A DNA stretch of 64,000 nucleotides from Pontibacter qinzhouensis (GTDB lineage: Bacteria; Bacteroidota; Bacteroidia; Cytophagales; Hymenobacteraceae). Positions 41,731 through 51,210 of the stretch are shown piece by piece (the stretch's first letter is position 1; each line of letters opens with the position of its first letter). The notes under the pieces were generated by a model. That model was not told the origin of the DNA and did not search any database. It saw only the letters and a list, made by a program, of their open reading frames with translations. The stretch lies in NCBI RefSeq assembly GCF_008017455.1, contig NZ_VRTY01000017.1:16168-80167 (forward strand). Reading direction: 5' to 3'. The position numbers and the translations under genes were made by a program.

Positions 41731-44076
41731 ATGAAAAAAATAAGTACTGCCCTCCTGTTTTTTTTGTGCCTTGGCTGTTCTCAGAACGTAACGCAACAAG
41801 AGCGCACCACTACTACCAACACCTCCACGCCTCCCACTACCACAGCAAGTGCAGCGCCAGCAAAAGATCCGGAGATGGACCGTTTCGTTTCTGACCTGCT
41901 GGCGAAGATGACGCTGGAAGAAAAGATAGGGCAGCTCAACCTGGCGGCCATCGGCTTTGATGTAACAGGTCCGGTAGTAAGCGAAAACGTAGACGAGAAC
42001 ATCCGGAAAGGGAACGTAGGTGGCGTTTTTAACACCTTTACACCGGTTGCTGCCCGAAAGCTGCAGGAGTTTGCCGTAAACAATACCCGCCTTAAAATTC
42101 CGCTGCTGTTTGGTTACGATGTCATACACGGGCACCGCACCATTTTCCCGATTCCGCTTGCCCTCTCCACCAGCTGGGATATGAATGTTATTGAGCAAAG
42201 CGCCCGCATTGCAGCCGAAGAGGCCTCTGCCGATGGACTGAACTGGGTATTTTCGCCGATGGTGGATATTGCCCGCGATGCCCGCTGGGGACGCATCTCA
42301 GAAGGAGCAGGCGAAGATCCTTATCTCGGATCGGAGGTAGCAAAAGCCATGGTGCGAGGCTACCAGGGCGATGACCTTGCCAGCAGCAATACTGTTATGG
42401 CCTGCCTCAAGCACTTCGCGCTCTATGGCGCAGCAGAGGCCGGCCGCGACTACGGCACCACCGATATGAGTCTGCAACGCATGTACAACGAGTACATGCC
42501 GCCTTACAAAGCCGCCATAGACGCCGGAGTAGGCAGCGTGATGACATCCTTTAACGACATAAACGGTATTCCGGCAACCGGCAACAGGTGGCTCATGACA
42601 GAACTGCTGCGCGATACCTATGGCTTCGATGGCTTTGTAGTAACGGATTATACTGCCATAAACGAAATGGTGGCACACGGCATGGGTACAGAAGCCGAAG
42701 CAGGAGAGCTTGCCCTGAAAGCCGGCACCGACATGGACATGGTAGGAGAAGTGTTCCTGAAGCACCTGGGAAAATCGGTAAAAGATGGTAAAGTAACAGA
42801 GGCAGAAGTAGACCTGGCTTGTCGCCGCATTCTGGAGGCAAAATATAAGCTCGGGCTGTTCGAAGACCCTTACCGCTACACCGACGAAGCCCGTCCGGCT
42901 GCTACCATCATGAAGCCGGAGTTTATAGAAGCCTCCCGCGACATTGCCCGCAAAAGCATGGTGCTCCTCAAAAACAGCAAAAACACGTTGCCCCTGCAGC
43001 AGCGAGGTTCTATTGCGCTTATCGGGCCGCTGGCAAACCGCCAGCGCGAAATGATCGGCAACTGGAGCGCAGCCGGCGACTGGAAACAGGCGGTGTCGCT
43101 GGAGCAGGGCATCCGGAATGTGGTGGGCAACAAAGTGAAAATAAACTATGCCAAAGGCGCTAATATAGCCGACGATGAGCAGATGCTGAAACGGCTGAAC
43201 GCACATGGCGGCGAGCTGGATATTGACAGCCGCAGCTCCGAAACTATGATACAGGAGGCGGTGCGGGTGGCGCGCAGCTCTGATGTAATTGTGGCCGTGG
43301 TAGGCGAATCGCAGGGCATGACCGGTGAGGCTGCCAGCCGTGCCGACATAACACTGCCCGGCCAGCAACTGGAGCTGCTGAAAGCCCTGAAAAAAACAGG
43401 CAAGCCGCTGGTGGTCGTGCTCATGAACGGCCGTCCGCTGGCACTGCAGTGGGAAGAACAAAACGCCGATGCTATACTGGAAACCTGGTTTGCCGGCACA
43501 CAGGGCGGCAATGCCATAGCCGATGTGCTGTTCGGGCTTTACAATCCTTCTGGCAAGTTAACGACTACGTTCCCGCAGGTGGTGGGGCAGGTGCCGTTGT
43601 TTTATAATCACAAAAACACAGGCCGCCCGTTTGGTGGTGAGCTGCTCGACAAGTATAAATCACGTTACCTCGATGTTACAAATGAGCCGCTGTATCCGTT
43701 TGGGTTTGGCCTGAGTTACACCACTTTCAGCTACGGTACACTACAGATCAGTAAAACGACCATTTCCCCAACCGAGTCGCTGGAGGTACGAGTAGAGGTG
43801 CGTAACTCGGGCAGCTACGATGGCGAAGAAGTCGTGCAGCTCTACATTCAGGATCTGGTTGGTTCCATCTCAAGACCTGTGAAAGAACTGAAGAACTTCC
43901 AGAAGATAGCGCTTAAAAAAGGCGAAGCTAGAACAGTAACCTTTACTATAACCCCAGGCGACCTGAAGTTTTATAACTATGCGCTGGAGCATGTGCTGGA
44001 ACCCGGCGATTTTAAAGTATTTGTCGGCACCAACTCCCGCGATGTTCAGGAAGTGGCTTTCAGGGTACAGGAATAA
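41731..44076 (+). CDS. GH3 beta-glucosidase lipoprotein (BglX-like)
   Basis: Second GH3 of the locus, 781 residues, anchored by a lipoprotein signal ending CLGC (Cys16) and a Thr/Pro/Ala-rich linker (~20-45). Barrel motifs ARDARWGRISEGAGEDP, KHFALYGAAEAGRDYG and nucleophile Asp306 in GFVVTDYTAIN are intact; the sandwich domain and FN3-like end (EEVVQLYIQD) follow. It is closely related to the enzyme at 24959, but membrane-anchored instead of soluble. It probably finishes sophorose or related disaccharides to glucose. A repeat A copy begins 18 bases after the stop. Confidence 0.93.
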   Translation: MKKISTALLFFLCLGCSQNVTQQERTTTTNTSTPPTTTASAAPAKDPEMDRFVSDLLAKMTLEEKIGQLNLAAIGFDVTGPVVSENVDENIRKGNVGGVFNTFTPVAARKLQEFAVNNTRLKIPLLFGYDVIHGHRTIFPIPLALSTSWDMNVIEQSARIAAEEASADGLNWVFSPMVDIARDARWGRISEGAGEDPYLGSEVAKAMVRGYQGDDLASSNTVMACLKHFALYGAAEAGRDYGTTDMSLQRMYNEYMPPYKAAIDAGVGSVMTSFNDINGIPATGNRWLMTELLRDTYGFDGFVVTDYTAINEMVAHGMGTEAEAGELALKAGTDMDMVGEVFLKHLGKSVKDGKVTEAEVDLACRRILEAKYKLGLFEDPYRYTDEARPAATIMKPEFIEASRDIARKSMVLLKNSKNTLPLQQRGSIALIGPLANRQREMIGNWSAAGDWKQAVSLEQGIRNVVGNKVKINYAKGANIADDEQMLKRLNAHGGELDIDSRSSETMIQEAVRVARSSDVIVAVVGESQGMTGEAASRADITLPGQQLELLKALKKTGKPLVVVLMNGRPLALQWEEQNADAILETWFAGTQGGNAIADVLFGLYNPSGKLTTTFPQVVGQVPLFYNHKNTGRPFGGELLDKYKSRYLDVTNEPLYPFGFGLSYTTFSYGTLQISKTTISPTESLEVRVEVRNSGSYDGEEVVQLYIQDLVGSISRPVKELKNFQKIALKKGEARTVTFTITPGDLKFYNYALEHVLEPGDFKVFVGTNSRDVQEVAFRVQE

Positions 44077-44093
44077 AGTTTTTTTAATGTAAT

Positions 44094-44152
44094 ACCCTTG
44101 ACCTCAAAACAACAAAAATACCTTTGGAAGGCTGTTTTCATTAGAATAATTG
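44094..44152 (+). repeat. Repeat A copy 12
   Basis: Complete; ACCCTTGACC to ATTAGAATAATTG, in the direction of the GH3 gene. Confidence 0.7.
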
Positions 44153-44314
44153 TCGGTTGCTGATTGTTAATTGCTGGGAAGATAAATTGTTGGATGGTTA
44201 ACTTGTTAACTGATGTTAGGCACTAAGGATATTCAATTACATTTTATAATCCGAACAAATTGCAGTCGCTGGCGCTTTAGCCTCAACTAAGAGCATAAAT
44301 TTCCAGTTCTTGGG

Positions 44315-44470
44315 TTGAGCGCCTTTGCAGGTTTCCGGTGCCGCGGGAGCGGCAGCCCGCTTGCGGGCAGGGAAGATGCAGCAGTGCGATGCCAAAGAAC
44401 GAGGCCCCGCGGCCGTGAGCGCTCGGAGCAAAACAATGGAACATGCAGGCCGAGGGCACCGAATGAAGCC
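44315..44470. other. GC-rich island of unknown nature
   Basis: About 155 bases much richer in G+C than the flanks, with a perfect GCCCGC-TT-GCGGGC hairpin (44355-44368) and further CCGCGG-type self-complementary pieces. Reverse-strand frames of 60-64 codons exist but look random (Pro/Arg/Ser-rich). It may be a piece of a mobile element or a structured RNA. Confidence 0.35.
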
Positions 44471-44532
44471 ATTACCAAATGTATTAGAACTAACTTAAAA
44501 GTGCTGCATACTTGAAGGTGCTTAACATCAGT

Positions 44533-44596
44533 TGTTAAATGGCTGATTAAAATTAGCAGAAAAGACCTCGCAGCTCCTGCGAGCGTCTTGTGGGCC
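44533..44596 (+). repeat. Repeat C copy 2
   Basis: Same as 39065-39132; here the stem reads GACCTCGCAG-CTCC-TGCGAGCGTC, a clean hairpin. Confidence 0.6.
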
Positions 44597-44640
44597 AGAC
44601 AGATGAAAGCTTGATAACGAGCATCCGAAAAACAGCTCGT

Positions 44641-44698
44641 GCCCTTGGCCTTATTACCGGAAAAATCCTTTGGGAGGGCTTTTTCATTAGAATAATTC
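44641..44698 (+). repeat. Repeat A copy 13
   Basis: Complete; GCCCTTGG to ATTAGAATAATTC, 164 bases before the GMC gene. Confidence 0.7.
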
Positions 44699-44861
44699 GG
44701 TCTTTCCCAGCTGCGTCAACTGCAGTGTTGGCGGTCTTTTATTCAAAATCAGGTAGCAACAGCTATACTATTTTAACAAAATTTGTACGATAGCTTACAA
44801 ATGTTTGTTTGAACAGATAGAAATCCTTATAATTAGCATGCAATAATTTAACACCACCCTT

Positions 44862-46541
44862 ATGGCCGAAAATAGTTATGATGCGATTGTCATTGGTTCT
44901 GGCATTTCAGGCGGATGGGCAGCCAAAGAGCTCACCGAAAAAGGCCTGAAAACGATTATGCTGGAACGTGGCCGAAACATCGAACACGTAAAAGATTATG
45001 TAAATGCTAACAAACACCCCTGGGAGTTTGAGCACCGTGGTCGCCGTACCGAACAAATGGTACAAGATTACCCTGTTCTTAAGCGAGACTATGCGCTTAA
45101 CGAACTGAACCTCGATTACTGGGTTAACGAAAAAGAAAGCCCTTATACCGAAACCAAACGTTTCGACTGGTACCGCGGCTATCATGTTGGCGGCCGTTCG
45201 CTCATGTGGGGAAGGCAAAGTTACAGGTTGGCCGACATCGACTTTGAAGCCAACGCCAAAGACGGCATTGCGGTAGACTGGCCCATCCGGTACAAAGACA
45301 TTGCGCCCTGGTATAGTTATGTAGAAAAATTTGCCGGCATCAGCGGGTCTGTAGAAAATATTCCGCACCTGCCCGATGGTGAATTTATGCCAGCCATGGA
45401 GCTGAACTGTGTAGAGAAAGATATAGCAGCCCGCATAAAAGAACATTACAAAGGTAACCGCCACATGATTATAGGGCGTGTTGCCAACATTACGCAGCCG
45501 CATCACAACCGCACCAACTGCCAGTACCGCAACAAGTGCTGGCTGGGTTGCCAGTTCGGCGGCTACTTCAGCACACAATCGGCTACACTGCCGGCTGCCA
45601 TGGCTACCGGTAATCTTACCTTGCGCCCTTTCTCTATTGTTACCAAAATACTGTACGACAAAGACACCAAGAAAGCGACTGGTGTGGAAGTGCTCGATGC
45701 CGAAACGAACCAGACATACGAGTACTTTGCCAAAGTAATATTCCTGAATGCCTCTACCCTCAACTCTACCTGGGTGCTGATGAACTCCGCCACCGATGTT
45801 TGGGAAGGCGGCCTGGGCAGCAGCAGCGGGGAGTTAGGCCATAACCTCATGGATCACCATTTCAGAGCGGGAGCTTCAGGCAGAGTAGAAGGCTATGAAG
45901 ATAAGTACGTATATGGTCGTCGCCCGAACGGAGTGTATATTCCGAGGTTCCGGAACATCGGCGACGACAAACGCGACTACATCAGGGGGTTTGGCTACCA
46001 GGGCAGTGCCGGCCGCGAAGGCTGGAGCCGCGAAATTGCCGAAATGGGCATTGGTGGCGATTTAAAAGATGCACTTTGCGAACCAGGCCAGTGGACCATG
46101 GGCGTTACAGGTTTTGGAGAAATTCTGCCTTACCACGACAACAAAATAAGCCTCGACAAGAACAAGAAAGATAAGTGGGGCCTGCCAGTGCTTGCCATCG
46201 ACTGTGACATAAGGGAAAATGAAAAGAAGATGCGCCTCGACATGATGGAAGATGCCAAGGAGATGCTCGAAATAGCTGGCGTAAAAGATGTCAAAACCAA
46301 CGACAGCGGCTATGCCATGGGTATGGGGATACACGAAATGGGAACAGCCCGGATGGGCCGCGATCCTAAAACCTCAGTACTAAACCAGCACAACCAGGTA
46401 TGGGATGCCCCGAATGTGTACGTTACAGATGGTTCCTGCATGACCTCAGCAGGCTGCCAGAATCCATCGCTCACCTATATGGCGCTAACTGCCAGAGCTG
46501 TAGACCATGCCGTGAGCGAAATGAAAAAACTTAATCTTTAA
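44862..46541 (+). CDS. GMC-family FAD oxidoreductase (large subunit)
   Basis: Oxidises sugars or sugar alcohols; in this setting probably the 3-OH of a glucoside, giving a 3-keto sugar. 559 residues: FAD-binding Rossmann motif IVIGSGISGGWAAKEL (~10-25), HVGGRSLMWGRQSYRL, and the C-terminal GMC block with His491 (GIHEMGTARMG) and Asn534 (CQNPSLT), the usual His/Asn catalytic pair of pyranose-2-oxidase-like members. No signal peptide: such large subunits are commonly exported bound to a Tat-signal small subunit, and that gene follows 23 bases later. Electrons would pass to the cytochrome c encoded next. Confidence 0.9.
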   Translation: MAENSYDAIVIGSGISGGWAAKELTEKGLKTIMLERGRNIEHVKDYVNANKHPWEFEHRGRRTEQMVQDYPVLKRDYALNELNLDYWVNEKESPYTETKRFDWYRGYHVGGRSLMWGRQSYRLADIDFEANAKDGIAVDWPIRYKDIAPWYSYVEKFAGISGSVENIPHLPDGEFMPAMELNCVEKDIAARIKEHYKGNRHMIIGRVANITQPHHNRTNCQYRNKCWLGCQFGGYFSTQSATLPAAMATGNLTLRPFSIVTKILYDKDTKKATGVEVLDAETNQTYEYFAKVIFLNASTLNSTWVLMNSATDVWEGGLGSSSGELGHNLMDHHFRAGASGRVEGYEDKYVYGRRPNGVYIPRFRNIGDDKRDYIRGFGYQGSAGREGWSREIAEMGIGGDLKDALCEPGQWTMGVTGFGEILPYHDNKISLDKNKKDKWGLPVLAIDCDIRENEKKMRLDMMEDAKEMLEIAGVKDVKTNDSGYAMGMGIHEMGTARMGRDPKTSVLNQHNQVWDAPNVYVTDGSCMTSAGCQNPSLTYMALTARAVDHAVSEMKKLNL

Positions 46542-46564
46542 GAATCTCTTTAGGAATAACATAA

Positions 46565-47128
46565 ATGGATAGAAGAGAAGCATTAAAAGCAGTTGGCTTG
46601 CTGATGGGTGGTGCCATGATAGGAGGCGACCTGCTCATGTCCTGCACCTCAAAGGCCACCAAGGTGAACGACCTGTTCGACCAGGACCAGGTTGCTTTCC
46701 TGAATGAGGTAGCCGACACCATTTTGCCTGCCACCAGTACCCCCGGTGCAAAAGAAGCCGGAGTAGGACACCTGATGGCTGTAATGGTACAGGACTGCTA
46801 CCCCGCCGAAGACCAGAAAGTGTTTATGAATGGCATTACAGAACTTGACAAAGTCAGCAAAAAAGAGTTTGGCAGCAAGTTTATGGACCTTAGCGCCCAA
46901 GACCGGACTAAACTCTTAACGGCCCTGGACGAGGAACAGAAAAACTACATGCGCGAAAAAGCTCCCGAAGCTCCAAACCATTATTTCAGGATGATGAAGG
47001 AGCTGACGCTGTTCGGTTACTTTACCTCAGAGATTGGTTCTACCAAAGCCCTGCGCTATGATCCAATTCCTGGCCGCTACGATGCCTGCATCCCCTACAA
47101 AAAAGGCGACCGTGCCTGGGCAACGTAA
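46565..47128 (+). CDS. Gluconate 2-dehydrogenase subunit 3-like protein (Tat lipoprotein)
   Basis: Small subunit that partners the GMC dehydrogenase and carries it to the envelope. 187 residues. N-terminus has twin arginines (MDRREALKAVG), a hydrophobic stretch and a lipobox-like LLMSC, so a Tat-exported lipoprotein is likely. The rest matches the subunit 3 family in layout: FLNEVADTILPATSTPGAKEAGVG, LTLFGYFTSEIGSTKALRYDPIPGRYD. It is 23 bases after the GMC gene and likely co-translated or co-transcribed with it. Confidence 0.88.
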   Translation: MDRREALKAVGLLMGGAMIGGDLLMSCTSKATKVNDLFDQDQVAFLNEVADTILPATSTPGAKEAGVGHLMAVMVQDCYPAEDQKVFMNGITELDKVSKKEFGSKFMDLSAQDRTKLLTALDEEQKNYMREKAPEAPNHYFRMMKELTLFGYFTSEIGSTKALRYDPIPGRYDACIPYKKGDRAWAT

Positions 47129-47379
47129 GGCTTCGCCAAACTAAAAATTAGAAATTAAAAATTAGAAATGCGGAACATAGATTTTTGATATAGAGTATGC
47201 CGCATGTGCAGCTCCTGTTAGCGGCAGCATCTGGTAAAAGCATATTTATGTGCAGAACTGGCAGCATGTACCTTTCACTTGTAACTTTTGGGCAGGTGAT
47301 AGAAAGATACACGCTGTTCCTGTTTATGCTGTACCAGTTCAAAAATATATAATCTAGCATCTGAAATTAAGCTTCAAAC

Positions 47380-47862
47380 ATGAAAAAGAACTTACTACTC
47401 TTAAGCTCCCTTGCCTTTTTGCTGGCCTGCGGTGGCAATAACAATACGAATGACTACGACCAGTACTATAGCCGTAATGGTCAGCAGGATTCTGCAGCCG
47501 GAGCAGCCGTAAATGCTGCGGCCAGGCAATCGGAGGTAGATACGAACCTGATGAACATTGGCATAAACCGGAATGCCGGAGCCGAAACGCCAACTCCTGC
47601 CGACAACTTTGAGAAAGGAGCAAAACTCATTTCGCAATCAGACTGCCTTGCCTGCCACAAAGAAAAAGATAAATTAGTTGGGCCAGCGTACGCAGAAGTA
47701 GCTAAGAAATATGAGTTTAACGACAAGAATGTAGATTACCTGGCAGGCAAAATTAAAACAGGTGGCAAAGGCGTTTGGGGCGAAATACCCATGACACCAC
47801 ATCCTGACCTGAAAGACGAAGATGCCAAAGACATGGCCCGTTATATTTTGTCGCTCCGATAA
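47380..47862 (+). CDS. Monohaem cytochrome c lipoprotein
   Basis: Electron acceptor for the GMC dehydrogenase, in the periplasm. 160 residues; lipoprotein signal ends LLAC, then a low-complexity Asn/Gln/Ala linker (~20-70), then one class I cytochrome c domain with CLACH (haem attachment) and a probable Met ligand in GEIPMTPHPDL. Ends with AKDMARYILSLR. The 251-base gap before it contains AT-rich tracts but no terminator, and the next gene starts 14 bases after, so it likely belongs to the cluster. Confidence 0.9.
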   Translation: MKKNLLLLSSLAFLLACGGNNNTNDYDQYYSRNGQQDSAAGAAVNAAARQSEVDTNLMNIGINRNAGAETPTPADNFEKGAKLISQSDCLACHKEKDKLVGPAYAEVAKKYEFNDKNVDYLAGKIKTGGKGVWGEIPMTPHPDLKDEDAKDMARYILSLR

Positions 47863-47876
47863 GCAAAACAACCTTC

Positions 47877-48620
47877 ATGCTAAAAAACACGCTACAAGTT
47901 ATGTTGCTGGCCGCCTTTATTAGCTGCCAGTCTCAGGAAACTGACACTGCCATGGATACAAACACAGGGAGCACCACAACAGCCGAAGCCGGAGAATGGC
48001 AGCCGCTCTTTGATGGCAAAACGACCCAAGGCTGGCACACCTATGGCCAGGAAACAGTGGGTAAGGCCTGGAAGGTAGAAAATGGCACACTTTATTTAGA
48101 TGCTTCCAACAAAAAAGACTGGCAAACCTCCGATGGAGGCGACATTGTAACGGAGGAAGAATTTGATAACTTCCACTTAAAACTGGAGTGGAAAATAGCT
48201 GAGAACGGCAACAGCGGTATCATCTTTTATGTGCAGGAAGACACTGCTGCCTACGACTATACCTGGAGCACGGGTCTGGAGATGCAGGTACTCGACAACG
48301 ACGGCCACCCCGATGCCAAAATTCACAAGCACCGCGCCGGCGACCTCTACGACCTGATAGCCAGTAGCCCCGAAAATGTAAAGCCTGCCGGCGAGTGGAA
48401 CCAGGTGGAGATCATCAGCAACAATGGTAAACTTGAGTTTCATCAGAACGGTGAAAAAATAGTTGAAACTACTTTATGGGATGAGAATTGGAAACAATTA
48501 GTGGCAGGCAGCAAGTTTGCAGGTATGCCTGGCTGGGGCACTTTTAAATCAGGTAAAATAGCCTTGCAAGACCACGGCGACAGCGTCTGGTTCCGAAACA
48601 TCCAGATTAAAAGGTTGTAA
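47877..48620 (+). CDS. DUF1080 / 3-keto-disaccharide hydrolase-type lipoprotein
   Basis: Member of the PF06439 family, whose characterised members split 3-keto-glycosides by lyase/hydratase or hydrolase action. 247 residues; lipoprotein signal ends FISC, a Thr/Ser-rich linker, then a concanavalin-like sandwich with GEWQPLFDGKTTQGWHTYG, FDNFHLKLEWKIAENGNSGIIFYV, GLEMQVLDNDGHPD and a C-terminal VWFRNIQIKRL. Close to the cytochrome gene. With a glycoside oxidase nearby, it would act on the oxidised product in the envelope. The sugar is not known. Confidence 0.88.
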   Translation: MLKNTLQVMLLAAFISCQSQETDTAMDTNTGSTTTAEAGEWQPLFDGKTTQGWHTYGQETVGKAWKVENGTLYLDASNKKDWQTSDGGDIVTEEEFDNFHLKLEWKIAENGNSGIIFYVQEDTAAYDYTWSTGLEMQVLDNDGHPDAKIHKHRAGDLYDLIASSPENVKPAGEWNQVEIISNNGKLEFHQNGEKIVETTLWDENWKQLVAGSKFAGMPGWGTFKSGKIALQDHGDSVWFRNIQIKRL

Positions 48621-48730
48621 GCCTAAAGATGCTACGGCTGCTATTTCTTGAAAATCAAACTTTATTTATCTTCTAAGAAACCTAAAAGTATCTTGTACTG
48701 CTACTGAGCTTTTGGAATAAAACGTTTTAC

Positions 48731-49981
48731 ATGACTGCTGCCATACGCTTTAAATTATCGACCATGATGTTCCTGGAGTTTTTTATCTGGGGAGCCTGGT
48801 TTGTTACCTTGGGAACTTACCTTTTATCGAACCTCGAAACCTCTGCTACGCAGGTAGGAGTTGCTTTTCTGACACAATCTATCGGGGCTATTGTAGCGCC
48901 GTTTATCATCGGGCTAATTGCCGACCGGTTTTTTCCGGCGCAGCGCATACTGGCCATCCTGCACCTGGCCGGAGCCGCCTTGCTTTGGTTTGCTTCCACA
49001 GCCGAAAGCTTCGACAATTTTTACCCAATTATATTGGTGTACATGATTCTGTATATGCCTACACTGGCGCTGGTAAACTCGGTTTCTTTTAGGCAGATGC
49101 AGGACCCGAGCAAAGAGTTTCCACCTATCAGGGTGCTTGGCACATTAGGCTGGATTGTGGCTGGCTTAACCATTGGCTGGCTAAACTGGGAGCAAAACGG
49201 CAACCTGGCAATGACCTTCCGGATGGCGGCCATTGCCTCGGCCATACTCGGAGTTTTCAGCTTTACCCTTCCCAACACACCTCCTGTAAAAGCGGGCGGT
49301 TCAACTTCTCTTGGCGACATTATGGGCCTGGAGGCAATCGGGCTGCTGAAGAACCGTTCTTACCTCACGTTTTTCCTGGCTTCTGTGGCTATTTGTATTC
49401 CGCTGGCATTTTACTACAACTTCACCAATCCATTTCTGAACGAGCTGGGCATGGAGTCGGCAGCTGGTAAGCAGTCGATGGGGCAGATGTCGGAGTTGCT
49501 GTTTATGCTGCTGATGCCTTTCTTCTTTATCAGGCTGGGTGTAAAGAAAATGCTGGCCATTGGCATGTTTGCCTGGGTGCTGCGCTACGTGCTGTTCGCC
49601 TACGGAAACGCTGATGCTAACTACTGGATGCTGATTGGCGGTATTGTGTTGCATGGCATCTGCTACGACTTCTTTTTTGTTACCGGCCAGATTTATACCG
49701 ACAGGCTGGCTGGCGATCGTTTTAAAAGCGCGGCACAAGGCATGATTACGCTGGCCACCTATGGTGTGGGCATGCTAATGGGCTCTTTGCTTTCTGGCAT
49801 GATAGTAGATAATTATGCGTTACCAGCTGGCGGGCATGCCTGGCAAAACATCTGGCTGATTCCGGCCGGTATAGCAGGCGTGGTGCTGCTGCTGTTCTTG
49901 CTGCTCTTTAAAGACAAAGCCATCGCAAACCAGACCAGTGGAGCCCCGGAGGTACCGGAACTGCAGAAAAGGGTGGTTTAA
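48731..49981 (+). CDS. MFS permease, nucleoside:H+ symporter (NupG/XapB) family
   Basis: Twelve-helix inner-membrane carrier of 416 residues. N-terminal FKLSTMMFLEFFIWGAWFVT and the YMILYMPTLALVNSVSFRQM block are typical of the NupG-like family, which in Bacteroidota often appears in sugar and keto-sugar clusters rather than nucleoside genes. It would carry the product of the envelope pathway, such as a 3-keto sugar or glucose, into the cytoplasm; this is inference from position. It ends with a charged tail (PELQKRVV). Confidence 0.85.
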   Translation: MTAAIRFKLSTMMFLEFFIWGAWFVTLGTYLLSNLETSATQVGVAFLTQSIGAIVAPFIIGLIADRFFPAQRILAILHLAGAALLWFASTAESFDNFYPIILVYMILYMPTLALVNSVSFRQMQDPSKEFPPIRVLGTLGWIVAGLTIGWLNWEQNGNLAMTFRMAAIASAILGVFSFTLPNTPPVKAGGSTSLGDIMGLEAIGLLKNRSYLTFFLASVAICIPLAFYYNFTNPFLNELGMESAAGKQSMGQMSELLFMLLMPFFFIRLGVKKMLAIGMFAWVLRYVLFAYGNADANYWMLIGGIVLHGICYDFFFVTGQIYTDRLAGDRFKSAAQGMITLATYGVGMLMGSLLSGMIVDNYALPAGGHAWQNIWLIPAGIAGVVLLLFLLLFKDKAIANQTSGAPEVPELQKRVV

Positions 49982-50178
49982 TTGTTAGATTGTTAATTAG
50001 CTGATTAAGGAATTGTGGTTGAGTGAATATAACTATTTGCCAACCTGTAAATCTACTAGCCCTGTAACTTCTGCTTCAGGCAGAAAATCTTTCATCTAAA
50101 GTCTAGCATCTAAAATCTGCTTGAAGGCCGCTGAACATTTTACTAATTCTGAAAAACACTAAAGTTTAATCTTATACT

Positions 50179-51066
50179 ATGTCTTTTGATCCTAAACGCA
50201 GATTGTCCATGAAAGGAATGCTGGCCGGGGCGGCTGCTATTACGGCGGCTGGTCTGTCGCCGCTTACAGCTGTTGCGGAAGCAGCAGAAAAGCCTTATCG
50301 TGTGAAAGGAAACATAAACCACTCTGTATGCCAGTGGTGTTTTAGAGATATGTCGGTGGAGGAACTGTGTGTGGCGGCTAAAGCAATGGGCATAAAAGGC
50401 ATAGACCTGGTAGGCCCTAAAGACTGGCCTGTACTAAAGAAACACGGCCTGGAATCTACGATGTGCAACGGTGCCGAAATAAACCTGGTCGATGGCTGGA
50501 ACGAGCCAAAAAACCATGCGACACTTATTAAAAACTACTCCGATATGATTCCGCAGGTAGGAAAGGCTGGCTATAAAAACCTGATCTGCTTTAGTGGCAA
50601 CCGCCGGGGCATGGACGATGAAACCGGTTTGAAAAACTGCGTGGCTGGCCTGAAAAAGGTGCTGCCACTAGCCGAGAAACACAAGGTGGTGCTGGTAATG
50701 GAACTGCTCAACAGCCGGGTAGACCACAAAGATTACCAATGCGACAAAACCGCCTGGGGCGTGGAACTGGCCAAGCGGCTGGGCTCAGAGAACTTTAAAC
50801 TGCTCTACGACATCTACCACATGCAGATCGACGAAGGCGACGTGATCCGTACCATCCGCGATAACCACCAATACATTGCGCATTATCACACAGCCGGTGT
50901 GCCAGGCCGCCACGAAATAGACGAGTCGCAGGAGCTTTACTACCCTGCCATTATGAAGGCTATACACGAAACCGGCTTTAAAGGCTACGTGGCGCAGGAG
51001 TTTATACCTGTGCAGCCTGATAAGCTTGCTTCGCTTAAAAAAGCCATCCAGATTTGCGATGTGTAG
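50179..51066 (+). CDS. Hydroxypyruvate isomerase-like TIM barrel, Tat-exported
   Basis: AP-endonuclease-2/xylose-isomerase-like TIM barrel of 295 residues. N-terminus has an Arg-Arg motif and a hydrophobic stretch (KRRLSMKGMLAGAAAITAAG), so Tat export is likely. Metal-ligand strings MELLNS (Glu), DIYHMQ (Asp/His), HYHTAG (His) and AQEFIP (Glu) are intact, so an isomerase or epimerase/dehydratase-type reaction on a sugar is expected. In 3-keto-sugar clusters such proteins act on the ketosugar; the exact reaction is unknown. Hydroxypyruvate isomerase itself is a cytoplasmic reaction, so an export signal argues against that literal activity. Confidence 0.82.
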   Translation: MSFDPKRRLSMKGMLAGAAAITAAGLSPLTAVAEAAEKPYRVKGNINHSVCQWCFRDMSVEELCVAAKAMGIKGIDLVGPKDWPVLKKHGLESTMCNGAEINLVDGWNEPKNHATLIKNYSDMIPQVGKAGYKNLICFSGNRRGMDDETGLKNCVAGLKKVLPLAEKHKVVLVMELLNSRVDHKDYQCDKTAWGVELAKRLGSENFKLLYDIYHMQIDEGDVIRTIRDNHQYIAHYHTAGVPGRHEIDESQELYYPAIMKAIHETGFKGYVAQEFIPVQPDKLASLKKAIQICDV

Positions 51067-51210
51067 GTTATTTCGGTTGCGCCAGTTAAAAAAATAGAAA
51101 TTAAAAACCATGAGGTACAAAGTTTGGACTATAGTTGAAGGAAGGCCAACTGGTTTTACCATTGCTCAACTCAAAACTTTTGACTCTTAACTCTTAACTT
51201 AGATACGTAC

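Larger units (their letters stand above)
44077..44861. other. 785-bp intergenic region between glucan locus and GMC cluster
   Basis: Carries repeat A copies 12 and 13, repeat C copy 2 and a GC-rich island. No convincing gene; no clear promoter box before the GMC gene. Confidence 0.55.

Noticed and set aside
42298..43461. 387-codon frame on the - strand antisense to the second GH3 gene
   Set aside because: Composition is that of a shadow frame (His/Cys/Phe-rich), no domain recognisable, and the + strand carries an intact GH3 with all motifs.
44287..44478. 63-codon - strand frame over the GC-rich island
   Set aside because: Low-complexity Pro/Arg/Ser sequence resulting from GC-rich DNA; no start context or domain.
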